From Panagrolaimus kolymaensis (taxonomy: Eukaryota; Nematoda; Chromadorea; Rhabditida; Panagrolaimidae): a stretch of 64,000 nt of DNA. Shown piece by piece: positions 12,275 to 21,921 of the stretch. Within the stretch, counting starts at the first letter, position 1, and every line of letters begins with the position of its first letter. The stretch is from assembly GCA_028622995.1 (NCBI GenBank), contig JAJQJQ010000029.1, forward strand, positions 1,054,001 through 1,118,000. Direction: 5' to 3'. The notes beneath the pieces are model-generated. The model did no database searches and was not told where the DNA came from. It saw nothing but the letters and a program-made list of their open reading frames with translations. A program made the position numbers and the translations under genes.

Positions 12275-12406
12275 AAGCATCCAAATGCACATTTTAGTTT
12301 CTCGTTTTTCTCTTTTGGTTTTGGCACTTATGATCATGCTCAACTTGAATCTATGAAATTACTTGAAAGTCGTGCAACACCAAATCAGTTTGAAATCAAA
12401 TATTAA
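12275..12406 (+). pseudogene. orphan last exon of a domain A gene
   Basis: A complete 132-nt exon preceded by its intron 3' end (CTAATTTTAG) and the donor edge near 12220. It encodes KHPNAHFSFS ... FEIKY-stop, nearly identical to the last exons at 2585-2716, 4651-4782 and 7125-7256. No matching upstream exons remain: the preceding gene is the chimera at 10542-11700. It is the stump of a domain A gene whose middle was replaced. Confidence 0.8.
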
Positions 12407-12940
12407 ATGCATTTTTTTCTCATTTTGTCAAGTTTTTCATATTTTTTTGTTTTGTTTTGCAAATAAATTTTGTATTGTTCTGTAAACATTTTCTCATATG
12501 TTTTTCTCTATGTACTTACCCTTTACTAAAATGGACTTATCTTTGCCTTTTTCAAACGGTTAGTTTGATTTACCTTTTATGTCGACCTTAATGGAGAAGA
12601 ATGATCGCAAATGTTACAAACCTTTTTTATACGAAATATCAAAGGTTAATAATAAACAAAGGCAGAGATGATCGATTTTTTACAATTGAAAGCAAGCCTT
12701 TTGCTTGCTTGCTAATCGATATTTAATCATTGCATTGAAATTCTTTACGGGATCAAGTATTTCCTAAAAACTAATGACCTAAAAAAGATGGCAAAGAGCT
12801 TTAAAATAAGCAAAGTGAAGCTATGCTATTATTTTCATTATTGATACTGATCTTTTTTTTCAATTTTGTTTTTTTATTATCGGAGAAAGGAGTAATTATA
12901 AAACGATTAAACAATTTATTCATTATCAAAAAAAGCTAGC
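12407..12940. other. intergenic, no gene seen
   Basis: AT-rich with an AAGCAAGC-type short palindrome near 12690-12715. Upstream flank of the split F-box-like gene. Confidence 0.5.
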
Positions 12941-13207
12941 ATGTTATTTACCTTTAATTCTCCAAGTTCCCAAAGCTTTTCACTTCCATCAAATATTATT
13001 TATTATATTACTAAAACTCCAACTTTGCCAAATGGATATAAAAAATTGCAAAAAACTTGCAAATATTTTTATTCTAAAAATCCCATTGTTATTGCAGATA
13101 TGGTAAATAATTATGATGACTTCTCGCATGATAGTATTGATTCATGGGTAATACGAGAATATCGCCGTAAAGGTATTAAAGGTATTAATGGCGGCTACTG
13201 TCATCAA
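12941..13207 (+). pseudogene. F-box-like + domain A gene, 5' fragment
   Basis: The ATG at 12941 opens MLFTFNSPSSQSFSLP, then SNIIYYITKTPT and KLQKTCKYFY. This is the same start as the genes at 53968 and 49291 on the other strand (F-box-like helix pair in these nematode families). The frame stays open into the transposon at 13208. The remainder of the gene lies at 17212-17974. F-box proteins bring substrates to SCF ubiquitin ligases; that role is by family analogy. Confidence 0.75.
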
Positions 13208-13658
13208 CCCTGTAAGCCAACCGTCATTTTCGACGGTTACCACCGTCTTTTGACGGTTTTGACCGTCAATTTTTTTTTTCCAAAAACTCAAGATTATTGA
13301 TAAATAAGCTATGGAGATTATTGCTGCTCTATTTTTTATAGTTGAAACCTATTTCAGAGCCTGACGGTCTCCACCGTCAACTGACGGTCGCCACCGTCAA
13401 GAGACGGTTGAAACCGACGATGCGCATTTTAGTTATGAATTTTTTTTTAAGGTTTCAAAATGATTTTTAACATTGAAAAAATATTATAAAAGCTAATTTC
13501 AAGCAATGATTAACGAGTTTTTTCCAATTCAATTCATTATTAATATCAAAAATGCACAAAAAATGTGAAATACATGTAAATTTTTTTTCTGTTTTTGTTT
13601 ATTATTTTATTTTTATTTTTTTAATGCAAGATTATTTTGAACATATAAAAATGAAATA
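13208..13658. repeat. left terminal inverted repeat, 451 bp
   Basis: Complementary to 16761-17211 and equal in length, including homopolymer runs such as the ten T after GACCGTCAA. Outer 200 bp carries the GACGGT array; inner 250 bp is AT-rich. Confidence 0.9.
13220..13408. promoter_or_regulatory. phased GACGGT/ACCGTC array (left)
   Basis: Ten copies of GACGGT or its complement, in strictly alternating orientation. Cluster one begins at 13220, 13232, 13242, 13252 and 13262; cluster two at 13363, 13373, 13383, 13393 and 13403, a 10-bp period. Such subterminal repeats are typical transposase binding sites in hAT elements; the helical phasing is unusual. Confidence 0.7.
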
Positions 13659-14098
13659 TAAACGACCGAAAAATTACGCCACTTTCCTTATGCCACATGT
13701 TTACTTCTATATAAATATCATCAAAATGTCGAAGGATCTTTAAAAGGTTTTTTTTTCTTTTAAAAAGTTTTCAAGGAAAATAATAAATAAGACGAAAAAC
13801 AAAAATGTTTATCCACATCCTTTTTTTGTGCAAAAGAAAAGTCGCCGACAAAATAAAACACCAAATATTTTTCGATATTTTTCTTTCTAGAATGAAAATC
13901 AACATAAGATAAAATTTCTTAAAAGTTGTAAACAACCTTCGAAAAGGGCATCGACATATGACAGCATGACTTTTTATAAATTTTGTTCGAAATAGCATAT
14001 AACGATTGTTTATAAAAGCCAAAAAAGCCATTTTTTGATTTTTTATATTTAGTAATTCTTGGTAAATGAATTTTGCTTTAAAATTGTGGTAAACTAAA

Positions 14099-16602
14099 AT
14101 GAGCCTTACTCCTGGGAGCCGAAATAAAGTTTACGAAGGTAAACTTACATCGATCGATAGAAATGAAATTTTGCAAGCGCTTCGTAATGGAATCCTTGAA
14201 CTCGGAGAAAAAATATATGCTGGATGTCAAAAAATTGTTTATAAGGAAACAAAGGAAGAAGCCGCGGTAACGTGTGTTAAATGCAAGTATATTTTTGCCG
14301 CAACTATTACCAGTCGTCAAACTTTATAGTAAGTCGCATACATTAAAAAGGGCTTGGTTCAATCGTTTTAGCGCCAACTTTTTTTAATACTTTTTTTTGA
14401 GTTCATTACTGTCTTATTGTTATTTATTTTTTTACGTTTTTTTTAAAAGGCTCTACATATAAAAATTAGATTAAACTTTTTTATAATTTGGCATTTATTA
14501 ATCTAAACTCATAAAATGAATATGTATTAAAAAAAAGTGGGTGAAAAATGAACTATAGCTTAAATTTTTATAACAAATTTTTTAAAGCTCGCATGAAAAA
14601 AATGTACACCAAAATCAAAATCAAGAAGATGTTGAACCGCCAGCTCATTTAAAGTTAAAACTAACAGAGTTATTATCTTTTATGGTTGCAACTGACGTTG
14701 TCCCATTTTCCACAGTTGAACATAATGGGCTTAAAAACTTGATGGAAAGCATATATCGCGAAGGGTAAACAATCCAATATTTTACTAAAATTTTAAATTT
14801 TTTTTTGCAGTTTTGATTATGGTATTTCTTGTGCACGTAACAAAGTGATCCCTGCTAACGATCCATCAATTTTGGGCTTTATTCCTTCCAGGCAAACTGT
14901 TAAAAATTATTGCAAAGCTTTTGTCAAAACAATGGAACCCCAATTTTCAAAGCATATCCTTGATCATGTTAAAAAATTTGGAGCTGCATTGACGCTTGAC
15001 TTCGGTACCAAAGGTTCTCAGTATTTTGTAGTTACAATCCATTTTACTACAGAAGATTGGTAAATATTCTTCTTTTATTCTTTAACATAAATTATTGATT
15101 TTTGAATTGTAGGCAAATTGAAAATTGGATTTTGGATTTTCATGAATTTTCTGCCGAAACCACAGAAAGTCATGAAGTCTTGGATGACTTAACTCAGACT
15201 TTAGAAAAACATGGCATTACTTTGGAACTTTTAAAGAATAATATTGTAATTACGAGTGATCAGGGAAGTAATATCGTAAGAGCATTGAATGAATACACTC
15301 GTTTGAATGATACTTGCCATTTGTTGAACTTACTCAGCAAAAGGGCCGTATGCCCATATAAAAATAACTACTTGCCAGCAGAATTTCAATTAGATGTTAC
15401 TACTCGTGAAAGATTAACATTAATTGAAAAAAAATTGGATATGTCAATGAAAATAATCAAGGGAGTGAAGTAAGCCATCATAAAAGCTATTTAATATTTA
15501 TTTATTTTTGTTATTTTAGCTCTCGACCTTGGTTAAAAAACAAAATATCAAAAGCTGGTGGCTCTTTATTCAAATTCACTGAAACCCGCTGGTTGTCCCG
15601 TTTCCGCTCAATAGAAAGCTTAACCAAATTAAATCAACAACAAATGGATTTAATTAATACTAAACTTTATAGCTATTCTGCTAATGGTCGATATGTTTAT
15701 CGAGAAGCACTTCAAGAATATCGTTCAACCTTGCCTCTTTTAAAATCATATACAGAATTGTTAGAACCGATTAAAGACGCAGTTACTCTTTTCCAAGTAT
15801 GTCTTTTACTTACTTCCCTATGTTCATTCTGAATTTTTCATATAACTAAAATTTTAGTCTGAAACTTCTCCAACAATAAACAAAGTCTATATTGAATATT
15901 ATCGTTTAAGACAATTTTTTGTCGACCAAATTGAAGATGATAATGCTGATCGAAAAGCGATGGCCCAAGCTGCTTTGAAAGTCGTTGATTATCAATTAAC
16001 ATTATTTGCAAAATCTGACTACTATATTTTGGGTTTGCTGCTCGATCCACTAAACAAAGATAAGATTCTTGAAATTCCACAAATTTCTATCCCTTCGGTA
16101 AACTATATTATAATAAATTTTGATAGGAATAATAAATGTTTTACAGGCCATAGAAACTTTAAAGAAATGGGTTCATAAAGTTAGCAATGATGAATCGGTA
16201 GAAGATCCATATGCAGCGGCTCCTCCTTCCCCTTTTACTCAGCATCGACAAACAATTGTAACTTATCCAACCGATGTTGAGGTTGAGAACTACCTTGACT
16301 TGAGATCAAACAGCATTGTTTACAATTATGCCGACGCAATTGAATTTTGGAAAGCAAACGCTAAAGTATTTCCTCATATTGCTATCCTAGCTAGAAAAGT
16401 TCTGTGCATCACAAGCAGTGCCGCAAGCGAAAGGGTTTTTTCTTTATTGGGAAGGACCGCGACGAAGTTACGTGGATCTTTATCACCAGAAACTGTGAGT
16501 ATGTTGATAAAGATGAAGAATATGGAAAAATTTAAAAAAAAGTATGCTCCTTTTTTGCCTGTTATAATTGAAGAAGAAGAACCTGAAGTTATGGACGTTT
16601 AA
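14099..16602 (+). CDS. hAT-superfamily transposase (intact frame)
   Basis: Seven exons: 14099-14328, 14588-14764, 14811-15059, 15113-15469, 15520-15796, 15858-16097, 16147-16602 (661 aa). It excises and inserts the element through an RNase H-like fold. Order of features: N-terminal BED-type finger (CVKC ... H-x4-H across the first intron), PFSTVEHNGLKNL, LTLDFG (first catalytic Asp), VITSDQGSNIVRAL (second Asp) with DTCHLLNL, ETRWLSRFRS, and the C-terminal dimerisation region (SSAASERVFSLLGR ... LRGSLSPETVSMLIKMKN). Every junction keeps frame, with no stop, so this copy could be functional. The weakest junction is the second-exon acceptor, ending TTTTTTAAAG. Expression is not shown by the sequence. 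Confidence 0.9.
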
Positions 16603-16760
16603 ACATTGTTATAATTATTTTCTAATGGTTTTTTAAGTTAAACTTTCTCCAAACTCTTAAATTTTTTAAATATTTCTCATACATACATATTTATAATAAC
16701 AATTTTTTGTTTTTTAATGATGGTAAAACAATATTATAATCTAAAAATAATATATATTTG

Positions 16761-17211
16761 TATTTCATTTTTATATGTTCAAAATAATCTTGCATTAAAA
16801 AAATAAAAATAAAATAATAAACAAAAACAGAAAAAAAATTTACATGTATTTCACATTTTTTGTGCATTTTTGATATTAATAATGAATTGAATTGGAAAAA
16901 ACTCGTTAATCATTGCTTGAAATTAGCTTTTATAATATTTTTTCAATGTTAAAAATCATTTTGAAACCTTAAAAAAAAATTCATAACTAAAATGCGCATC
17001 GTCGGTTTCAACCGTCTCTTGACGGTGGCGACCGTCAGTTGACGGTGGAGACCGTCAGGCTCTGAAATAGGTTTCAACTATAAAAAATAGAGCAGCAATA
17101 ATCTCCATAGCTTATTTATCAATAATCTTGAGTTTTTGGAAAAAAAAAATTGACGGTCAAAACCGTCAAAAGACGGTGGTAACCGTCGAAAATGACGGTT
17201 GGCTTACAGGG
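16761..17211. repeat. right terminal inverted repeat, 451 bp
   Basis: Complement of 13208-13658; begins TATTTCATTTTTATATGTTC and ends GGCTTACAGGG. Confidence 0.9.
17011..17199. promoter_or_regulatory. phased GACGGT/ACCGTC array (right)
   Basis: Mirror of the left array with the same ten alternating sites and spacing. Confidence 0.7.
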
Positions 17212-17974
17212 TTGATTTGGATTATAAATTCTTTACAAATGCGAAACTTTGATTCTAAAAATTTTAATATTTTATTTCAAAATTTATTTCGATATGATGT
17301 GACAAGTTTATTTATTACAAATCAAAAGCTTACATTAAAAGAATTTATGCTTTTTGTTCCTCCTTTAAATGGTATCAACGATATCCATTTTATCGATGTT
17401 ACTGTAAGAAAAGATGTTGATGGAACTATTTTGGTTGTCGAAGAAATTTTTAATATGCTTCCAGGGATTACAAATTTCAGATTGTAAGTGTGTCTAATTA
17501 ATTTGTTTTATAATAATAAAAATAAAAATAAATTCCAGTGGCCATTCAAATAGTTTAGCAGCTTATACTCGTGATACAGCGAAAGCATTACTCAATTGCC
17601 CACATTTTTATAAACATAAACTTCGAACTTTTACTTTATATCAAATTCCAGAAACTTTTGATTTTAAAACATTTTCTGAATATTTAAAAGTAAATTATTT
17701 TTAATCAATTTCGATCGATTGCATATACATAATTTTTTGCTTTTTTTAGTCCCAAACTTCAACAGAAATTTATCTTAGTTTCTTAGAAACTTTCTCAGAA
17801 AATTATAAAGCTGAACTTCAAAGCTATATTGATTTTACTTTTAAATATGCATTATCAAATTATTTTTATCCCACTCAAGTAACATGGGGCGGATACAACG
17901 CTGAATTATCAAATGCATGGATGAAATTACAAGATGAGTTTAAAGCCACAAAAAAAAATAACTCGAGAAAATGA
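17212..17974 (+). pseudogene. F-box-like + domain A gene, 3' fragment
   Basis: Exons 17212-17483, 17539-17689 and 17750-17974 complete the gene begun at 12941. The first piece reads INSLQMRNFDSKNF, FRYDVTSLFITNQKL, then EEIFNMLPGITNF, matching the C-terminal half of the genes at 53055 and 48279. The two later exons are open to TGA with normal splice sites. Only the transposon breaks the gene, which suggests it was intact until recently. Whether the residual transcript is used cannot be told from sequence. Confidence 0.78.
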
Positions 17975-18522
17975 AAATTGAATTAAATAATGACAGACAT
18001 GGAAATTAAAAGTTTTTTGTAAACACACATAATAATTTTCAATCTTTTCATCATCGCCTTTGTTTTTGATGCGATCCTTTTTTACAAATGTATTTACTTT
18101 TTCTTATAATTTTTATGTTCAAGAAAATATAATAAACTTTTCAATTATTCTTTGTATTTCTTTCACATTTCAATAGCTATGTAATTTAATAATGGAATTC
18201 TTCATCAGGGATAAAAAACGTCAAAACATAAAGCACCCTAAAAGATAATGGATTTACTTATTAAAATTCATTCAAACAATAAAAAATAACAAAAAAATGA
18301 ATGGAATAAAGAAAGCAGCGTTCATAATAAAGAATGGTTAATGATGAATCACCAAAAACAACTTTGAAACACTTTGAAGTCTCATTGCGATTGTTTGCAA
18401 ATTGCCGTAAAAATTTTGAAGGTTTTTTATTTTGCAACAAACAAAAATTTTCTTTCTTGAAAACGTGTTTCTCTTGCCATATTTTTTTACAATTTTTGAT
18501 TTCAGGTACTGTGTTATTAAAG
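17975..18522. other. intergenic, 5' flank of domain B gene
   Basis: AT-rich. From about 18360 to 18522 the sequence is repeated upstream of the paralogue at 21922 (for example GAAAACGTGTTTCTCTTGCC), ending in TTTCAG shortly before the ATG. Confidence 0.6.
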
Positions 18523-20515
18523 ATGAGTACACAAGATGTTCATGCTCGTTGCACAATTCTGTATGACAAACTTAGAAAAGAAAAAGAACGACTTCTTGAA
18601 GAATATGCTGATCTAGAATTACAAAAGGATGAATTGAAAGAAACCCTGGAAAAAGAAAGAGCTCTTGCTATCGAAGACGGTTTAAAGAAAGCTGAAGAAA
18701 ATGCTCTGTTGAATCAACGCGAAATTCAGACGAATCTCGAAAAGGTATTTATTTTTTATTCTTTTAATGATTTTCTAAAATGTTTCTTTTTTTAGATTTC
18801 AACGCTATTCGAAGATGAACAAAACGTTTTAAAACTAGAACATGAAAAAGAGAAAGAAGCTTCCGAAGCAGTGCTTGTTAAAAAGGACCAAGAATTATCT
18901 CTTCTTCGAGCTGATAAGAGCAAACTTTTGATTGAGGTAAGTATTATTATGTTGATGGAATATTAGTAACTATTATTTTATTATTTTAGAATCAACAACT
19001 CAAAGAAAACGAAAAAGGTTTACATGATCAAGTAAATTTGCTCAAAGTTGAAGGAATCCAGGCTTCATCTCTCAATGATGAACAGAAAGAAAAGGTATTT
19101 TCTACTAAAGTTTAGACTAACCCATAGTAAACTTTCAAAATTTTAGATTACTAATTTGGAACATGATCTTCAAGCTTCAAAAGAAAAGTTTAACAAACTT
19201 GCCCTATCTATCACTACATATAACAATAATATCTTGGGTCAGGTAATAATTTAAATGTTTTTTAAAATAGCAATAACTATATTTCTGCTTCACTTTTTAG
19301 ATTAATGGAAGACAACAAACTGTCGAAGTCGCGTCTCTTGCTCCTCTTTCTTCTCAATCATTCGTTGACAACTCTTTTGATTGTTTTTCTGAAGATCGAC
19401 AATCTCTTGGTGCTGAGCCTCTCAATGTTATTAAGAACTCAACGAACGAAGAAGTTGATGCTAAGCAAGTTTCCGAAGTCGCTGTTGCTGAACTCCCTTC
19501 TTTTTCTCGTGATCATTGCTCTTTAAATGGAACTTCATCTCCACCAAATCATCCTGTTTCCGAAGATGTTGAACCTCCTATTGTCAAGAATCCATGTCGT
19601 ATTACTCCTGTTTCACAAAAGGTATCATTTTAACATTCTTTAAAAAAAATAAAGAATTTGGTTTTTTAGCCTCGAAGAGATGGAGTTGATTATTGTGCTA
19701 AACGCAAGGACCATGTTCGATCACGGGTAAAAATCTAAACATATTTCCAATAATTAACAATTTTATTTTTAGACCGACAAGAGAAGAGCTTCTTCACCTG
19801 CTGCGATTCATCATAAAAAGAAAACGAAAAATGTTTCAAGAAAACAGAACAATGACAATGACGAATTAGATTTCTATAATGTTGAGCCCTTTGATAGTCT
19901 TTTTAAAATATTCGATGCTAAATCTTCTGCTGGAGTTCGTCAAAATCCTGTTATGTCTCATAATGTAATAACTTTATTATCTTTTTATTAAATATATCTT
20001 TTTTGTTTTTAGCTTAGAAGCAGAACATCTCCTGTAACATATAATGATGATACTGATTCAAATTCTGATAAGGCTGATATTTACAGTGATAGCGATAATA
20101 CCACCGTTGGAATGAATCATCATAAGTAAGCTTAATATTATTATTGAATTGTCAATGTTGTTTTTCTTTTAGTGCCTCAACAACATTTCATGGACGTCGC
20201 TTTAACAAAGCTACAATTAAAATCTATGATTTTGAGTTGGCGAAGACCCGGAAGAATGGTTTCAAAATTGTTGTTCCTGTCAATAAGAATGATCGAAAAA
20301 TGTGCTATTTCTTCTTTGCTAATCCCGCTCGCAAAAACTATTATTTTTGTAAAAATTGTAATATACCTAAGCATACCGTCTCGGGAGGATTTGGAAAAGA
20401 TGAAGATGGTAAAGAATACTTTGAAACTCCAAATGATCATGTTTGCGAACCTCAACATTACAATTCTTCTGAAATTATCAAAATCAATGCTCATCAATCT
20501 GAAGTTCAACCTTAA
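18523..20515 (+). CDS. coiled-coil + domain B protein, copy 1
   Basis: Nine exons: 18523-18744, 18796-18936, 18990-19094, 19147-19242, 19301-19621, 19670-19726, 19773-19964, 20013-20125, 20173-20515 (529 aa). Residues 1-200 are coiled coil; about 200-330 are a Ser/Pro-rich linker with FSRDH and PPIVK; a basic stretch (TDKRRASSPAA, KKKTK) follows, then an acidic patch (DSDNTT region), then domain B with MCYFF, C-x2-C (FCKNC) and H-x-C (NDHVC), a likely zinc site recalling FLYWCH/WRKY-GCM folds. A nuclear, nucleic-acid-binding role is plausible but inferred. The start follows TTTCAG by about 18 nt. Part of a 717-bp tract shared with 22352-23068. AATAAA at 20560. Confidence 0.8.
18855..19571 (+). 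repeat. 717-bp tract identical to 22352-23068
   Basis: Begins AGAAGCTTCCGAAGCAGTGC and ends ...GATGTTG; offset to the partner is constantly 3,497. Three whole introns are included without a difference that I could see, while sequence on either side is clearly diverged. Confidence 0.85.
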
Positions 20516-21921
20516 TCAATAAATTGTTTGAAAATTTTTCTTTTTTGTTTTCTTGTGTTAATAAAATTTTTATATATTCTATTTGTTCTTCATTTTTATA
20601 AAACATAAATCAAAATGAAAAAGCTGATGACCTAATCTTCAAGAAAGTAAAATAATAGACCCAAAAATGGAATTTCATATTATCGAATTTATATTCCACC
20701 TAAAGATTCAGTTAAAGAAATAAAACTTATCAGTTAAGATGGATGGCTTCGAGAAATGGGTATTTTTATTGAAATTCTTCTTAAAAAGGGTACAACTTCT
20801 AAACCAAAAGCTTCGAAAAGCAACTACGAAAGATTTAGTAGCAAGGGAAGCGATTCGTTAAATTATTACCAAAGAAAGAAAAAGTCATTGATAAAAGGTG
20901 CGAAATAATAATCACCAACATTTATCATACATATTTTTCTCAAATTCTAAATCATTAATATTTACAACTTCACTTGTCGTAAATATCGTAGCTATATATC
21001 AACCAAGCATTTTCTAACAACTTTAGTGAATCAAGTCCTTAAATCCCAAAGAAAGCAAGAATACTGTTACATGTGCTTACTTTTAAACTTTTAATAAACT
21101 CTTATTTGTTAAAATACCAGTTGCAAAATCAAAAATGTTCAATGAAAGTGTTGCATTTTTTTGTGGTATGCTTATCGATACAGAAAGAACTCTTTCTTTT
21201 TCCATATTTTCAATCTTTGATTTGAAAAATGGATCCATTAAAATAAATGTCAATGAATTAGGTAATTATGAATACATTTTTTGGTTTGTCTTAATTTTTT
21301 TAGTTATTATGTTTGTATGTAAAAAAAGTTTATCTCTTTTTCATTCTTTTAAACATTGTTTTATGCATTCGATTTTGTAGTTTTTTTCTCATTATCTAAC
21401 AACCTTCATTTATGAAATTATGTAGTTACAGAGGTTATTAAAATATGGTAATTTAGTGTTTGCTTTACTTTGTTTTTCAATTATTTATTTTTAAAATAAA
21501 AGCTAATGTATTTCTCTTAAAAATATACCATTTTGAAATAATAATAATAAAGGTAAGAATGAAGATAAGTAAACGAATGTGTTTGATTTTATAGCAGTTG
21601 CAAGAAAATGTGGAATATTTTCAAACCAAAAGCTAAATTCTATTGATCTAAAAATAACAGGGACTTCTCAATTCCATAACAAAATTCATTCAAACAATAA
21701 AACATAACAAAAAAAATGATAAATCAAGTATCACCAAAAGCTTTGAAACACTTAGAAGTCTCATTGCGATTGTTTGCAAGTTACCGTAAAACTTTTTTTG
21801 GAGGTTTTTGATTTTTCAACAAACAAAAAATTATTTATCTTGAAAACGTGTTTCTCTTGCCATTTTTTTTGCTCCTATTTTTTTAATACACTTTTCTGTT
21901 TCAGGTATTGTGTTATTAAAT
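20516..21921. other. intergenic between domain B paralogues
   Basis: 3' UTR, the relic fragment at 20615-20908, then AT-rich sequence. A hydrophobic open frame at 21135-21380 has no support. From about 21710 it repeats the 5' flank of copy 1. Confidence 0.5.
20615..20908 (+). pseudogene. relic coding fragment, copy 2
   Basis: Ninety-eight codons in one frame from ATG AAA AAG CTG to TAA, with three internal stops. Segments include GISYYRIYIPPKDS, LREMGIFIEILLKKG and a basic tail (YYQRKKKSLIKGAK). The copy at 11872 has Gln where the first stop lies here and ISENELREMG where the third lies. Both copies sit just downstream of domain B 3' ends. The ancestral protein is not recognised. Confidence 0.6.

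Larger units (their letters stand above)
13208..17211 (+). mobile_element. hAT transposon, 4,004 bp, long inverted repeats
   Basis: The ends are 451-bp inverted repeats (13208-13658 and 16761-17211) that I could not distinguish by eye over the stretches compared, enclosing a seven-exon hAT transposase open throughout. Tips are CCCTGTAAGCCAACCGTC and its complement; the symmetry extends a few bases outward (ATCAA...TTGAT). An exact 8-bp target duplication is not visible. hAT repeats are normally 5-30 bp, so these are unusually long. Near-identical repeats plus an open transposase argue for a recent, possibly active insertion. It interrupts an F-box-like gene. Confidence 0.9.

Noticed and set aside
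13220..13408. CRISPR-like regularly spaced repeats
   Set aside because: Units are 6 bp, alternate in orientation, lack spacers and lie inside a eukaryotic transposon arm.
13771..14031. 86-codon minus-strand frame between the left arm and the transposase
   Set aside because: No family resemblance, no paired exon, and typical of AT-rich sequence.
13197..17222. An 8-bp target duplication for the 4-kb hAT element
   Set aside because: Flanking 8-mers (GTCATCAA and TTGATTTG) are not direct repeats; moving the element edge by a few bases does not help.
20177..20509. 110-codon minus-strand frame opposite the domain B exon
   Set aside because: Antisense shadow of exon 20173-20515, whose phase, splice sites and paralogue support the plus strand.
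21135..21380. Hydrophobic 81-codon frame between the domain B genes
   Set aside because: No acceptor, paralogue or recognisable motif; composition alone can explain it.
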